From NCBI GenBank assembly GCA_039545295.1, contig BCIK01000009.1, forward strand, positions 558,001-622,000: a stretch of 64,000 nt of DNA, read 5' to 3'. Origin of the DNA: Udeniomyces pyricola (Eukaryota > Basidiomycota > Tremellomycetes > Cystofilobasidiales > Mrakiaceae). Positions 51,884 to 63,648 of this stretch are shown piece by piece (position 1 is the stretch's first letter; every line of letters begins with the position of its first letter). A model generated the notes under the pieces. That model had not been told where the DNA came from. It saw only the letters and a program-made list of their open reading frames with translations, and did not search any database. A program made the translations under genes and the position numbers.

Positions 51884-54763
51884 GGGGGGGCGCAGTCTGA
51901 GACGCGTCATTTGCACATACTGACACGTCGTGGTCTGTTGTTTGTTCCTAACCTGTTCTTTCCTTTTTCTTGACTATTCCCTTGTCACATTTCCAGCTCC
52001 ATTCCACAATCCTATATTCGAGCTCTCGCGACGTTCATCTCTTCCAAAGTGGACTACCTCTCTTCGCTCGATGCTTCGCCTCTGTCTTCGACTTCCCCTT
52101 CGCGATCCCGTACAGTTCCTTCATCTCAACAAGAACCTTCCTTCGCCACCCGCTACGCCGCTCAGACGACCTACGTGGATTCCTTGCTCGCCCAACTCGA
52201 CGAACACGTCGCTTCTCATCCGAGCGAGATGGAAGTTGACGACTCGGCCGAACCTGTCCTTGTCCATCCGCCGACGTTTGTCGGGGCGGCCGGCGCGGGA
52301 AGGGAAAGGAAACCGTTGGTTCAAGGACCATTCCTTTTCCAGCCGGCACCCAGAGAACTGGAAGATGAAGAGGTTGGGTTGAGAGCGACGGATATCTTTT
52401 TGGTCGACGGAAGGAACGGAGAAGGCGAGGGAGGCCAAGACGACGAAGAGAGTGGCAAGAAAGAAGGGGTCTCTTCTCCTCGTTTGGGTCAAGTTGGAGT
52501 CCTTGGGATCGTCTTCGCAGATGGACGAGTCGATATCTGTCTTGAAGTTGAGAAGCTCGAAGCGCTTTGGGTCGGACGCCAAGAGACGATCCAGTCGAAC
52601 CCGGTCCTGGCGGTATATGAAACTGTTCATCTCGGCTTTCTCCATCAAGCAGCAGCCGCCACGTCGAATGCCAACCTTGTCCCATCTTCTTCCCTTTCGT
52701 CTTCGCCCACTTCGTCGTCCCCGCTCAAGACCATCTTGGCTCACTCGGCACCTAGCTTCTTCTTGGATCCGCTTTACGACGACACGGTCTACGTCGCGCA
52801 TGCGTTTGGTGTCCACGGACTGGGTATGAGGCGGTGGATCGATGGGCTTCGTTCGGCTTTGAGCGTCGAGGACAAGAAAGGTGGTGAGAGACAAGGGGAG
52901 TGCGAGAAGGCATTGTCGGAATTTTTTGAGAAACAGATCCAGACAGAAGTCGTCAGGGTCATAGATACAGTTGCAGAAAGTCATCGGTTCGTTTGTCGTT
53001 TGGTTTCCTGTCTCTAAAGGGTTACTGCTTTCTCTTGCGGCTTCGATCTACTTGACACATCTTGCACAGTTGATGCGCACTTGGCTAATCGTCAAATTCC
53101 TCATCTTACTCCGCTGTCCTACGTGACCGTAACTCGCACCCGTATCTCTACAGAACATCTGCCCCGATCCACTCGGTCGCTATCATTTCAGACGTTTACC
53201 TCTCGTACTCTTTCCTCGCTCTCACCTCGACGCTTCAACTGGTCGCTCTTCCTCTTTCCCTTCGCATCGCCTCTTCGTCGTCCCCTTCCTCCTCTGCACC
53301 GTCTCAACCGACCTCTTCTACCACTGAATCCAACACTGCAAACTACTCGTCTCTCTTGGCTTCTCAGCCTTTTACGATTCCTCCGGTTCTTTCTGAACGC
53401 ACGACATCGCTCCCATCCCAACCTATCCTGCTCCCACCTTCCACTACAACAAAGACGACGTCGACTACGACGACCACCGCACCTCCGACCAACGCTTTGC
53501 TCTCGACCATCACGCCTTCGACCCTTCGAACACTCGGAACGTCCATCCAGACGTTCCGTTCCGAGATCCGAAACGTCCTCAAGGCATCGTCCATCGTCCA
53601 AACGAGGCTCGATTTGCAATTAGTCGAACTCGAACGGCAAATGACCAAGATCAAAGAGATCGAAGAGATGATTCCTTCTTCTGCTTCTCCGACATCGTCA
53701 TCATCATCGGCCGCGTTGACGACTACTGGATCGGGCTCTTTGTCGAATCGAGAGACGGAGAGGGCACTCAAGACCCGGATCGAGACAGTCGTGGCGGCTC
53801 AAGAGACGCTCATCGGGCGCGTCGACAAGGTCCTCCAAAGGTTGATGGATCGTCACCAGCCGATCCTGAGCGATTACGAACGGGAGTGGTTTGAGGAATT
53901 GAGGAGGATGAAGAAGGATGTCGGCGCGAAAGCGGCGGCGGCTATCAAGATGGCTGGTGGGTCGAGAGGAGGAAGACAAGGAGCAGGAGGCGATGATGAG
54001 GATGAGGAGGGAGAGGAAGATGATGAGGGACTTGGGTTAAGATCTAGAACTATCATGGTACGTTTTGTTTTGCTTTCCGCCTTCTTTCCTGTCCCCCTCC
54101 CTTTGCTGCACCTCGATCTTCTTTTGACTTGGCTTGGTTGGCGTGATATCGAGCGATTTTGCTCTCGACATACTCCCGATGGATTCTTTTGCCTGTTCTG
54201 TTCTCCTACCCATGCATCTCTTGGACATCCAAAAAAAACTAACTCATATACTAACCTTTACGTTACCTTTCTCCCTTCCTTCGTCGAATTCAGCTTGAGA
54301 ACCACCTCAGCCTCCTCCGGCCCAAACTCCTCGAGATGTCGAGCCGTCTGTCCTCATCCACGTCCGGTGGGGGTGCTACCATCCGATCTTCCTCAACCTC
54401 AGCAACAGGCGCAAGTGCAGGTGGGACGCTGGGACGGCTTCAGTTGAATCAGTTGGAGAAGCAGTTGGCTCAAGAGTAAGTTGGCGGAACACATGGGAAA
54501 AGAGAGAGAGAGAAAAACGAGACTCGTTGTTACCTCCTCCTTCTGCTTTTTTTTTTCTTCCTGTTTTGGTTTTGTTTTACCTTTCCCTGATCCTGATTCT
54601 CTTTCTCTCTCTCTCTCTTTTACCCTTAAAAAACCATACGCACACACACACACACAGATCCAAACTCATCGCCTCCGTCACGTCCAAACTCGATTCGCTC
54701 ACGCTCAAAGCTGAGACGCTCTCGACGCTCCCTGCCGGTGCCGGCCCCCGTCGAGGAATATAG
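50560..54763 (+). CDS. NUP82: NUP82/Nup88-type nucleoporin
   Basis: Seen: the N-terminus is MTASLTSPDAWLSDILPAHP with a polyGln run. A beta-propeller-like region has FPILQLVPNPTGKLLAVVGA, HQLVVVVLPRPGY, ITKVLWHPFGSLGSSLLVLT and LDGLLREYD, followed by DWGQLSLYGLMGNGDVYGIC. Later segments include SVAIISDVYLSYSFLALTST and, near the C-terminus, coiled-coil heptads (RLDLQLVELERQMTKIKEIE; DKVLQRLMDRHQPIL) with an acidic EDEEGEEDDEG stretch. Propeller then coiled coil is the Nup82/Nup88 plan. Known: it sits on the cytoplasmic face of the nuclear pore with Nup159 and Nsp1 and supports mRNA export. One ambiguous base (51493) falls in a codon (NCC) but keeps the frame. An intron at about 51693-51997 holds an extreme homopolymer block. 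The family call rests on these patterns, not a database match. Confidence 0.78.
51803..51890 (+). repeat. T16-G33-T11-G28 homopolymer block in a NUP82 intron
   Basis: Four perfect homopolymer runs abut: 16 T (51803-51818), 33 G (51819-51851), 11 T (51852-51862) and 28 G (51863-51890). The block lies inside an intron whose donor (gtgagt) is near 51693 and whose acceptor is before the exon reading SIPQSYIRALATFIS. It could form G-quadruplexes in DNA or pre-mRNA, or could partly be an assembly artefact. Confidence 0.9.
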
Positions 54764-56011
54764 GATCGTTCCGGGCTTGTCGTTGATTTGGGTTCAGGCT
54801 ATGAGGATAAATAACACAGAGAAAAGGGGGGGGGGACAGGAGGTTCGTTGTGTTTGAGGAGGATGTTAGGCGAGACGAAGGAAAGAGAAGTGATATGAGA
54901 AAGGCTCAGAGTCCAGGGCTGAAGGTTTTTTTTTTTCGTCTTTTTTTTTTGCATCGTCGTCGTTCATATGAGAATTGGGCTTCGTTGTCATTAGTATCTC
55001 ATCATCATTGGAAAAACGTAATAGGGGTGGGGGGGGGGGGGTTTGAGGCTGTGCGAAAGACCGGTGCATGACAATCACTGGCGCGAATTGGCAGTACTGA
55101 ATGCGACTGCAGATGGCGCGGTGAGGATGCCAAATTGGCATTCGGATATGGTTATTTAGTGCCAATGATATATGCTGTTGCCACGCTTCCCAAAGTACAG
55201 AAGTGCCTCATATAACTACGTCCAGCACCGACCCCTATGATATAGACTATACATAAACGTTCACATCAAATGAAAGGACTTCTTGACATGCATAAGACCA
55301 CACAGCTGACTATTGAGAAGCATTTTATGCTTCTTCTTCTTGCCCATGGATATATGAGTGTCTCGTGCATGTTTTTGAGAGGGAAAAGGGGGAGGGGAGG
55401 GGGGGGGAGTAGACTGAGAAGAAAACGTAGTACAAAATCTCAAGTCAAGAAAAAAGAAGAAAGAAAGAAAGAAAGAAAGAAAGGACAGGCCAAAAAAAAA
55501 AAAGCTAGTACTCATACGAGACGTACGTACGTCGGTTCGGAACGCAAGGTACTATGTATTACGACTGTAGATCGCTTGAGAAAGCAAGCTTAGCTAGAGG
55601 AGGGCATGCAAGAGGGCATGAAGGTTTACAACCAAGGAGGAGTCGAAGAAAGGAGAACAAAGACAACAAACAAAATATTCGAGGGTTACAAGGGAACTGG
55701 GAGACGAGATAAAAGAACAGAACGAAGAAAAAAAAAAAGAAAAAAAAAAAAAAAAAAAAAAAGGAGCAAGAACTTAAGAGCAGGAAGACGATTCGTGAGG
55801 TTTTTTTGTGTGTGTGTGTGTGTGTGTGTGATTTATGACGATCGTCTCGTCAGGCCTGCAATGGTAAGGAAGCAGTTCTACAACGAGCATCCATCCTATT
55901 GAGTCTCCATCTTGCTTATAAATCTCCTCCCTCCCTCTCCCCCCCCCCCCCCCCCCCTTCTTTGCCCGCAACAACCGCCATGAGGCCGTTGCAGGGACCG
56001 GATCGGGTTTT
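54764..56011. other. 1.25 kb convergent region rich in simple repeats
   Basis: It lies between the converging NUP82 and CoA-ligase genes. It contains G9 near 54828, G12 near 55029, GAAA repeats near 55462-55480, A12 near 55493, an A22 run at about 55741-55762, a GT dinucleotide repeat at about 55807-55830 and C19 at 55939-55957. ORFs across it are Lys/Arg/Glu-rich translations of purine tracts and are not called. Confidence 0.6.
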
Positions 56012-59000
56012 TCAAAGCTTGGCTCGGATAGGGCCCTTGTCGGACGCGGCGAGCTCGCGAAGTTGACGGCGGAGGATCTTGCCGGCGGGACTCTTGGGAA
56101 TGACCTCGAGGATTCGAATGCCTGAGATATCCAATCGAACAGATAGACATAATGGAAGATGGGAGAGAGAGAGAGACGAGATGGAGAGTGAGTGGCAGAA
56201 AGGAGTTGAAAAGGAGTAGAAGTACCAAGGGGCCGGGGAGGGGGGGAAAAGAAAGCAAAGGTACGTCCGCGTCAACCCTCCCCAAGAACAAGAAAAAAAA
56301 AAAAAAAAAAAAAAAAAGACAAAAGGTTGTCCTTGAAGATCACGGCATATCAGAAGAAGAAGAAGAAGAAAAGGAATTATTTTCCTCTTGTTTGTCTTAC
56401 CTCCTCGAAGCTGTTTGTGTGGAGCGACTTGCTTAGCCAACCAACCGATGATCTCTTGCGTGAACTTATGTTGCTGTGCGTTGGCTGATGCCATATCTCC
56501 TTTGACGTGAGATGGCTCGGGAACGATGTAAGCACTGGGGTTCATGTACGCAGTCGTACGATGACCAATAGGGGGTTTCCCCAGAACGAAGAGTGATAAC
56601 GTGATCGGTATGGAAAATGGATGAAAAAAATAGTGTAGAGGTTAGATCAGGCACGCAAGTGAAACGGAATCTGGATGGGGGGGGGGGGACATCATGTGGT
56701 TCCATTTCTGGGACCTCTCTCCATCTCTCTCTTTCGCTAGCCTCGACACCTGCAAACCAGTTTGTCTTCATACACGAACAACTCCTTCTCTCCTCGAAAC
56801 CTCCACAGCATTCAAAAGTACCGCGCGATGGAAACTTACCGAGGAACTTCCGTTGCCTGAGCTTCATCGTAAACGCCAATGACGGCGGCATCTGAAATGG
56901 CTGGATGGGAAAGCAAGAGGTTCTCGAGCTCCGCCGGCGCGACTTGGAAACCCTGAGAGACGAGAATGGGGAGACCAGTGAGTGGGTAGATCGAGAGGTA
57001 AATTAGAATGGATGAGAGAAAGGGGGGGGGGGTTAATAGGAGAAGTGGACAAAAGGGCGAAAGCAAACGTGGTCGAAAGGGGTTGTCGACACCATACAAA
57101 GAAGGAAGAGTGAAGAGACGAAACGGCCCGTCAGTCATGCAAGGTAAGAATCGAAAAAAGAAAAGAAAAAACGGATGGGTAGACAAAGAAATGCAAGGAG
57201 AATATACAGTCATCCGAATCAAACTGACCTTGTACTTGATGAGTTCCTTCTTTCGATCGACGATATGGTAGAGCCCCTTGTCCGAGATGGTAGCGACGTC
57301 GCCCGTCTTGAACCACCCGTCCGGAGTGATGCTGTTCTTGGTCGCTTTCGGATTTCGCCAGTATCCCTACGCGTCCCATCAACCCATCAAAAAACCCAAA
57401 CAAATCAAAAACACAAAAGGAAGAGATAGAACGAGAAGAAGAAAGAAAAAGTCAAACTAGGAATCCTCGACAAAAGTAGATATATATTTAGATATATTGA
57501 TATATCTCCATCAGAGAGGACATGGGTGAGGGGGGGGGGGAGGGGGGGGGGAGAGTGTTTATCCGCCCGTCAGTCGAGTAATACGTACCTTCATGACGTT
57601 TCCTCCTCGGATCCAGAGTTCACCCCGTCCGTCAGTGGTGGTATCTCCAGGTTTGGGCCGAGGGACGTCGTTCTCGTCATCGTCCACGAGACGAGCTTCA
57701 AGTCCACCTGCGAAAGAACATAAAGCAAGACAAAAGAAAAAGAATCCCCAAAAGTGCAAGGAAGAATGACGAGGTTCATATGGCAAAGAGAAAGAGTATC
57801 AATATCATTTTTATTTTTTATTTTTGGAAACGTGAGCTAGGTCAGCCGATCATTCGCCAGGTAAATGACAGACATCTCGAGATCGAGGATGTCAATCTTC
57901 GAGAAGAAGAAGAAGAAGAAAAAAAAAAGGAAAAGGAATGAGAAACTCACTGCAGAGGACACCGATGCTCCCCCAAACGTCTCGGGTGATGGGCAACGGC
58001 GTAAGTGTACAGATGGGACTTGTCTGGTCATCATGATCACCATAAGCCACAATGAGATCACAACAGAAAGGTCAACCAAATAAGAAGGAGACGAAGGAAA
58101 AAAAAACGCGTAAAAGGCACTATCCAAGATGATTGACAAGTCCTCCCCCACCCTCCATCATACGTTCACCTGCCAGACCATTGAAAGGGGAAAATCCAAG
58201 GGAGCATGACGTACCTCTGTGAGCCCATAACCTTGCATGATCTGCATGTTGGGCCAAACGTCTTGCATTCGCATCGTCAACGCCGGTCCTAACGGCGCCG
58301 CACCCGAGATGATGTACTTGATCGTCGAAAGGTCGTATCGAGCGGCGAACGCTGGATCCGCCAATCCCACGAGGATAGGTGGAACGAGGAGAGTGAACTG
58401 ATCATATCATCCAAAAAAGGGGGAGGGGGGAAAAACAAGTCGGTCCAAGATGGAGATGGTTGGAAGTCAGTCGAGTTAAGGAAGAAGATGACATGAATCT
58501 CAATTGGATCGAGTCTAGTTTGTATGTATATCAAGAGTCGGTCGTAACTACACTGGCATAACCATGAATATATTGAGGAGTCTCTCGGTTTCTTGGGGGT
58601 TAGTTGAGAACTGAAATAGTTGGACGCACTGTGATCTTGTACCTCATGACGGCCTCCCCAAACACGGCAGGCTCAAATTTCTTGAGGATCACTTGCGTCA
58701 CCCCGATCTTGAGGCAGATGAAGACGCTGTGATCGATCGAACGAGTGAGTAAAGGTCAGGAAGGGGTAGTCGAGAACGTGGGGTGAGTCGAACAAAATGA
58801 AAGAGAACGATGATGGGGCAGTCAATCAATCAGATCTTGTCAGAAAGAGACGAAGAGAGAGATCAATACGCTTGACTAGGAGATGGAGTACGTACTTGGC
58901 GAGACCTAATCGGCCAATCGCAAAAAAAAAAAAAGACATGGTACGATACCACATACATGTGTACGTTCCGTTGATCAACCGATCAGTTCTGCGAGAGCCC

Positions 59001-60342
59001 ATCTTTCCGCTTTGTCTATACGACCGAACTGTTCTCTTGAAGGGTTTTCCTTTTTTTTTTTTTTTCTGCTGCGGAAGGAACTTACCGTAAATATGAAAGA
59101 TGGGGAGAACGGCGAGGACGGAATCCTGAAGATCGAGTTTGGGCCACATCGTAGGTCCACAGCACGTGACGACATACGTCAGATTGGCATGCGTCGTCGA
59201 AACGCCTTTGGAAAGACCCGTCTGATCATAGAAAAAGAAGAAGAAGAAGAAAAGTAGTAAGGTCAGTAGAACGTTTGGGTTAGGAGAGCAAGAAGCGGGA
59301 GAAAAGAAAAGATGCAAAGCGAAAGAATCAGATTAAACGTGGAGGGGGTTTGATAATGAACCAAGATCCGAATGACCGGAGATCAAACGTCATGGCCGTA
59401 TTATTTCCGGTCCGGATTCAACCGATCGATCCAAGCCAAGGTTATCAGGAAGGAGACGACATCGATCTGTTCCCTACAGCTGCTCGACCTTCATATGTGC
59501 ATAAAAGATGTACCACCACTTTCCTGTATCTCCCCTTGATAGCCAAGCCAAGACCCCTCCTTCTTCCGGAACAAGTCAAAACAAAAGAGCGAAATCCGGT
59601 CCCCCTCCCTTTTCAGACTCACCGTTCCAGACGAATAACAGAGCACCGCGACGTCTTCCGGGTTCTGTCTCTTCTCACCTCTCTCCCTCTCCAAGTTCCC
59701 GATCGATGCCTCGACCATCAACTGGCGATACGAATGGATCCCGTTGAGTTTCATGGTCTCATCCTCGACGAGTAACCAACACCTCGGTTTCCAAGTCTCG
59801 TCGGCAATGGCCGCTTCAGCCATACACCGCTCCAGTACCGGTACGAGGTCCGGGTGGACAAAGATGAAGGCCGCGCGGGAATCCGAAAGTTGATGGGCGA
59901 GTTCAGGAGACGTATAGGAAGCGTTGGCGAGGGTGGGGATGATGCCGAGTGGGGAGGCAAAGCATCCCAAGAGAGCAAGAACGAACGAGGGGCTATTGGG
60001 GGAAAAGATTAAGAGGGGAGTCTTGAGTTCGTCTGAGTTGGTGACGTTCTCCGGGTTGGAATCGCTGTTGGTTGTAGAGGAAGGGGACTCGTGGCTAGGG
60101 ATGAGGGGAACTAAAGGAGAGGACGACGAGGTATAGAGTCGGGTAAGACCGGCCGAGAGACTGAGAGCGGAGGCGTAGACTTGGGCTCGAGTCCATGTTT
60201 GTCTCGAGGCCGGATCGATGAGGGACGGATGGGTCGGAGGGGGCAGCTCTAGGGACGAGTTGTGTTGGCTACCGAAAAGGTAATCGAAAAAGTTTGTTTT
60301 GGGAACCGGGATGGCAGGATACTGTGAGGTATAGATGGTCAT
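56012..60342 (-). CDS. 4-coumarate-CoA-ligase-like acyl-CoA synthetase with peroxisomal signal
   Basis: Seen: the N-terminus is MTIYTSQYPAIPVPKTNFFD; the AMP-binding signature is split by an intron (VAVLCYSSGT joined to TGLSKGVSTTHANL). Then come VLAVLPIFHIYG; LSTIKYIISGAAPLGPAL; MQGYGLTE joined to TSPVCTLTPLP; GELWIRGGNVMK joined to GYWRNPKAT; DGWFKTGDVATI; and YHIVDRKKELIKYK joined to GFQVAPAELENLLLSHP. The C-terminal catalytic lysine motif is PKSPAGKILRRQLR. It is a complete ANL-superfamily enzyme of about 600 residues or more. The last three residues are AKL, a variant of the SKL peroxisomal PTS1 signal. Known: such enzymes activate aryl or fatty carboxylic acids to CoA thioesters via acyl-AMP; the substrate cannot be told here. 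Its introns carry several G10 tracts (C10 on the sense strand). The start at 60342 is the first in-frame ATG. Confidence 0.92.
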
Positions 60343-62351
60343 GGTTCCAAGGGAGCTGGGGGAGGACGATGCGGGCGTCCTGGTGGATATGTATGGGAAG
60401 GCAAGAGTGACGATGGGGGTTCGATGTTGAAGAAGAGAAAGCGACCGGGCCGTGCATCAGGACAAGAATCGAAAGAGAAAAGGGAATGGAGAGGTCTGGC
60501 CGTATGATCATATAATAGGTCCTGCGTGTACGTATATACTGAGAGCGACCGCGGTTCGATGGGCGGATATGTGTGGCCGGTGTATGATCCCAAAGGCGAC
60601 GTCGCTCTTTCTGTCTCCGGCAATTGCGTGCAGTTAGCCGGTTCTCCACTGATCATGATCAATTTCATCATCAGGCGCATCCGGATCGATTATGACCTTG
60701 TCCTCACGCGATATGGTCCCTTTCCGACTGCACGTGCGGTGCTTCCCGACGTTCCACGGCCGATGACAGCCGGCATATATACAGTACAGTACAAACATCG
60801 ACTAGTATCCTGCATTGACTCCTGCAAGCTGCCGCTTCTTGATCACGCCTGCAGACGTATCGATCATATTACATCTGCCATATTCTCCCGGCCCTCGAAT
60901 CTCGCAGGACCGTCTACTTTATACGCCTGGCGAAGGAACCCGATCCTGATGATAAGCCACAATCTTTGTTCAAAGACGTATAGTACTACGTATTATCATC
61001 CCAACCGGATATCCTGTCATGAACACATCTACGGCCGTACGTCTGCGCGCACGCAAACAGCTAGCTATGGAAGCTAATCGCAGTGAGCAATCATATATAT
61101 ATATCTGAGGTTCCGATCCACTAGTTCGTCATACTCAATTTTGACCCAGTCCTACACGAATTCGATCCTTCAATCTTGGGTTGCTCTTCTATGCCCTTTC
61201 TTTGACGTCCCATGGCTGGCTTGTCCAGCTGCACTTACGTACTAGTACAGTACGTCGGGTCAAGGCGATTGAGGCGCCATGAGCTATCTGCTATGAATAT
61301 AAGTCGACCTGAGGATGACCTCGGCGAACGGGTGTCGCAATTCTAAAGCTGGCTACATAGCGCCTAGCCCGGCGTTCGTCGGATTAAGGATTGTGTTGAT
61401 GCATACGTATGAGCAGATATGCATATGACTGATATGCGGGTCATGGTCATGGTGGTCAGTCAGGCCAGTGATAGGTATGTACGTCCTGGAAGAAGATGAA
61501 GAAAAAGAAAGAAGAAGAAAGAAAGAAAGAAGAAAAAGAAATAACGAGAAGCAAATCAACTGTATATATATGTTTGGCAGACGTAGTGCGAAGCTATCAA
61601 CCCAGCATGCCTGGATGCGTTTAGTCGGGAACGGCCATGCTGAGAGACATCGTGTTTGTTTGCTGATCTGTTATGTCGTAAAAGGGAAAGGGGGTTAATA
61701 TGAGGAATGAGTCGGATGAAAGGTAAGCAAGCCAGGGCTTGTCGATGCGTTGAAGAGACCAGAAACACAGGGGTGGAAGAAGAGGCCTAATCGAAGAACG
61801 AAAGCCATCATCGACAAGATTCGTCGACGTTAGACCAGTGAGTACAAAGACAGACCATAGGGCTGAGAGAGTAAGTAAAAGATGACCTTTGATGGGCAAC
61901 GAGAAAGTAGAAGAAGAGAGCGCGATTGGCAAGAGAAGACGACAGTGGTGGAATCAAGGAGGGGTGTGAACGACCTGTGATTGTTCAAGGTGGTACTTAG
62001 GACCTCCTTCCTCCCCAGCTCACAACAAGACAAGTCTTGTGAGCTTCCGATATACAAGCTGTCCTGACTAGATCGTCATGTGTCAACCGACCGGTTCAGT
62101 CGGTGAGCACGCGTTTATGCAGTGTCAATCATAGTCGATTGGACTGTATCAGTTCGATGAAGCCCCGAATGAGACGAACTGGGCCCATAAATAAACAGCG
62201 TGTACTGAGTGAACGAGTCATCTTCCGCTTTCCTGTCAGTTCATTGGCGACCACCGGGTATTGAGTCAAAACGACAGGATAACGCATGTGAGAGTTGATG
62301 AACGCGACGAGTTTCGACCTTCTCCACCCTCTCTTCCTTCTTTCCTTCCAT
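60343..62351. other. 2.0 kb intergenic region upstream of the CoA-ligase gene
   Basis: It lies between two minus-strand genes and should hold the CoA-ligase promoter and the TMA7 terminator. The right part contains a GAAAGAAAG-type tract (about 61500-61545) and short AT steps (61093-61103, atatatatat). Small palindromes such as tactagtacagta-like sequence occur near 61240. ORFs up to 183 codons (60526-61077) show no domain character. Confidence 0.45.
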
Positions 62352-63160
62352 TTACTTCTTGCCCGAAGACCTAGAAAACACACACATAAAGGAAGTAAAG
62401 ACGATATCAACGTCGCGTCTTAGTGGGAAGGGGACCGAGCCAAAGAACCCAGACGGTCGAACACGAGGAGAAGGACGAAACGGCCGTACTTCTTGATGCC
62501 ACCTCCGGGGGGTCCGCCCTTGGCGGCTAGAGGGCCGAGATAGATGGTGGGAAGAACCAGAAGGGATGTTATCGTCAGTAAGGGGACAAGCAAGGGAAGT
62601 GAGGCCCCCACAGGAGGAAAGCGGTCGAAACAAACCCTTCTCCTTGGCAGCCTTCATCTCGGCAGCCTGGGCCTTTCGCTTCTCGAGCGCAGCGAGATCG
62701 TCCTAATGGTCAAACGAGCAGAACATGGTATCGACCACAGCAACGGGAGAAGGAGAAGGGTAAGGAGATAAGCGAACGTTGGGAAGGGGGCAAAAGGGAA
62801 CTACGGGAAAGGGCCAAGGGAAGGAAAGAGAGAGGCGAAAGGGGGGGAGGGGCCTGACCTCGTCGAGTTCCTTGACGTCCTTCTTGGGGGCCCTGTTGGA
62901 TGAGGAACAGATCGATCGAGACGAAATAGGGGATGGATGGGTGGATGAATGAATGGGTGAGAATGATTAGATGCAAAGGCGTGAAGTAAAGTCGTCGAGA
63001 CATGGGAGGGGGACACGACAAACTTGAGAGGCTTGAGCTTTCCACCTGAGACAAGACGAGGATGAGAAGGGGTCAGTGGATGATGTAGAAGGAAAGAGAG
63101 AGCGCAAGGAGAGAAATGTAGAGAAGGAAGGGAGGGAGAGTAACCTTGTCGACCGGACAT
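62352..63160 (-). CDS. TMA7: TMA7 translation machinery-associated protein
   Basis: Six exons join in frame into a 64-residue basic protein: MSGRQG from 63160, then GKLKPLK, APKKDVKELDE, DDLAALEKRKAQAAEMKAAK, AAKGGPPGGGIKK and SSGKK, stopping at TAA 62352-62354. The MSGRQGGKLKPLKAPKK start, the central charged helix and the GGGIKKS.GKK end are the conserved TMA7 pattern, and the length equals the family's usual 64 residues. Known: it copurifies with ribosomes in yeast; its exact task is unclear. The exons are as short as a few codons, so automated predictors would easily miss or truncate this gene. It is head-to-head with MBF1. Confidence 0.95.
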
Positions 63161-63648
63161 GTTGATTGAATGAAGGATGGGTTGAGGGAGGGAGAGGAAA
63201 GGGGGAGGAAGGTGTAAGTTCTTTAATTGGTTTGGGTCAGAGAACGAAAGTCAACGTCAACGCCAGTTCAGAAAACGTCACACCCAAACAGAATCGACAG
63301 AGCGAAACACAGCAACCATTCCCACACACTCACTCTCACTTACTCACCCACTCACTCACTCACACTCACATCACCCATATCCTCTTTCCTTTCACGTGAG
63401 CCCCCCCCCCCTCCGTCCCCTTTCTCTTCCGCCTCCGTACTGCATGCACATCTCTCCACCTTCAGTCTCTTGCCTCCCCTCCCACGACCATCCTTGCTCT
63501 TGATCCGCTTCTCACTTTCCTTCAAGACACCGTCCCCTTGCCCTCCACCATGACGGCCCTGCTTACTTCCACCTTTGCTTTTCCTTGCCACTCACCTCGC
63601 ATATAGCCCACCCACCACCCTCAACCCTACCCAAACCACACCACCAAC
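63161..63648. promoter_or_regulatory. Shared divergent promoter of TMA7 and MBF1
   Basis: The start codons of two opposite genes are 488 bp apart. The region holds a CACTCA-type tandem stretch (about 63328-63372), a CACGTG E-box-like palindrome at 63393-63398 and a C10 tract at about 63402. The MBF1 side is pyrimidine-rich. No TATA box is evident, as is common for translation-related genes. Function is inferred. Confidence 0.55.
63330..63372. repeat. CACTCA simple repeat
   Basis: Several imperfect copies of CACTCA/CACTCT lie in tandem within the TMA7-MBF1 divergent promoter. It is a short microsatellite with no coding role. Confidence 0.7.

Noticed and set aside
55600..55902. Lys/Arg-rich ORF as a small basic protein
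   Set aside because: It is a translation of poly-A/GAA tracts and the GT repeat between two convergent genes.
60526..61077. 183-codon plus-strand ORF
   Set aside because: Mixed, unordered composition in intergenic DNA with no recognisable motif or adjoining exon.
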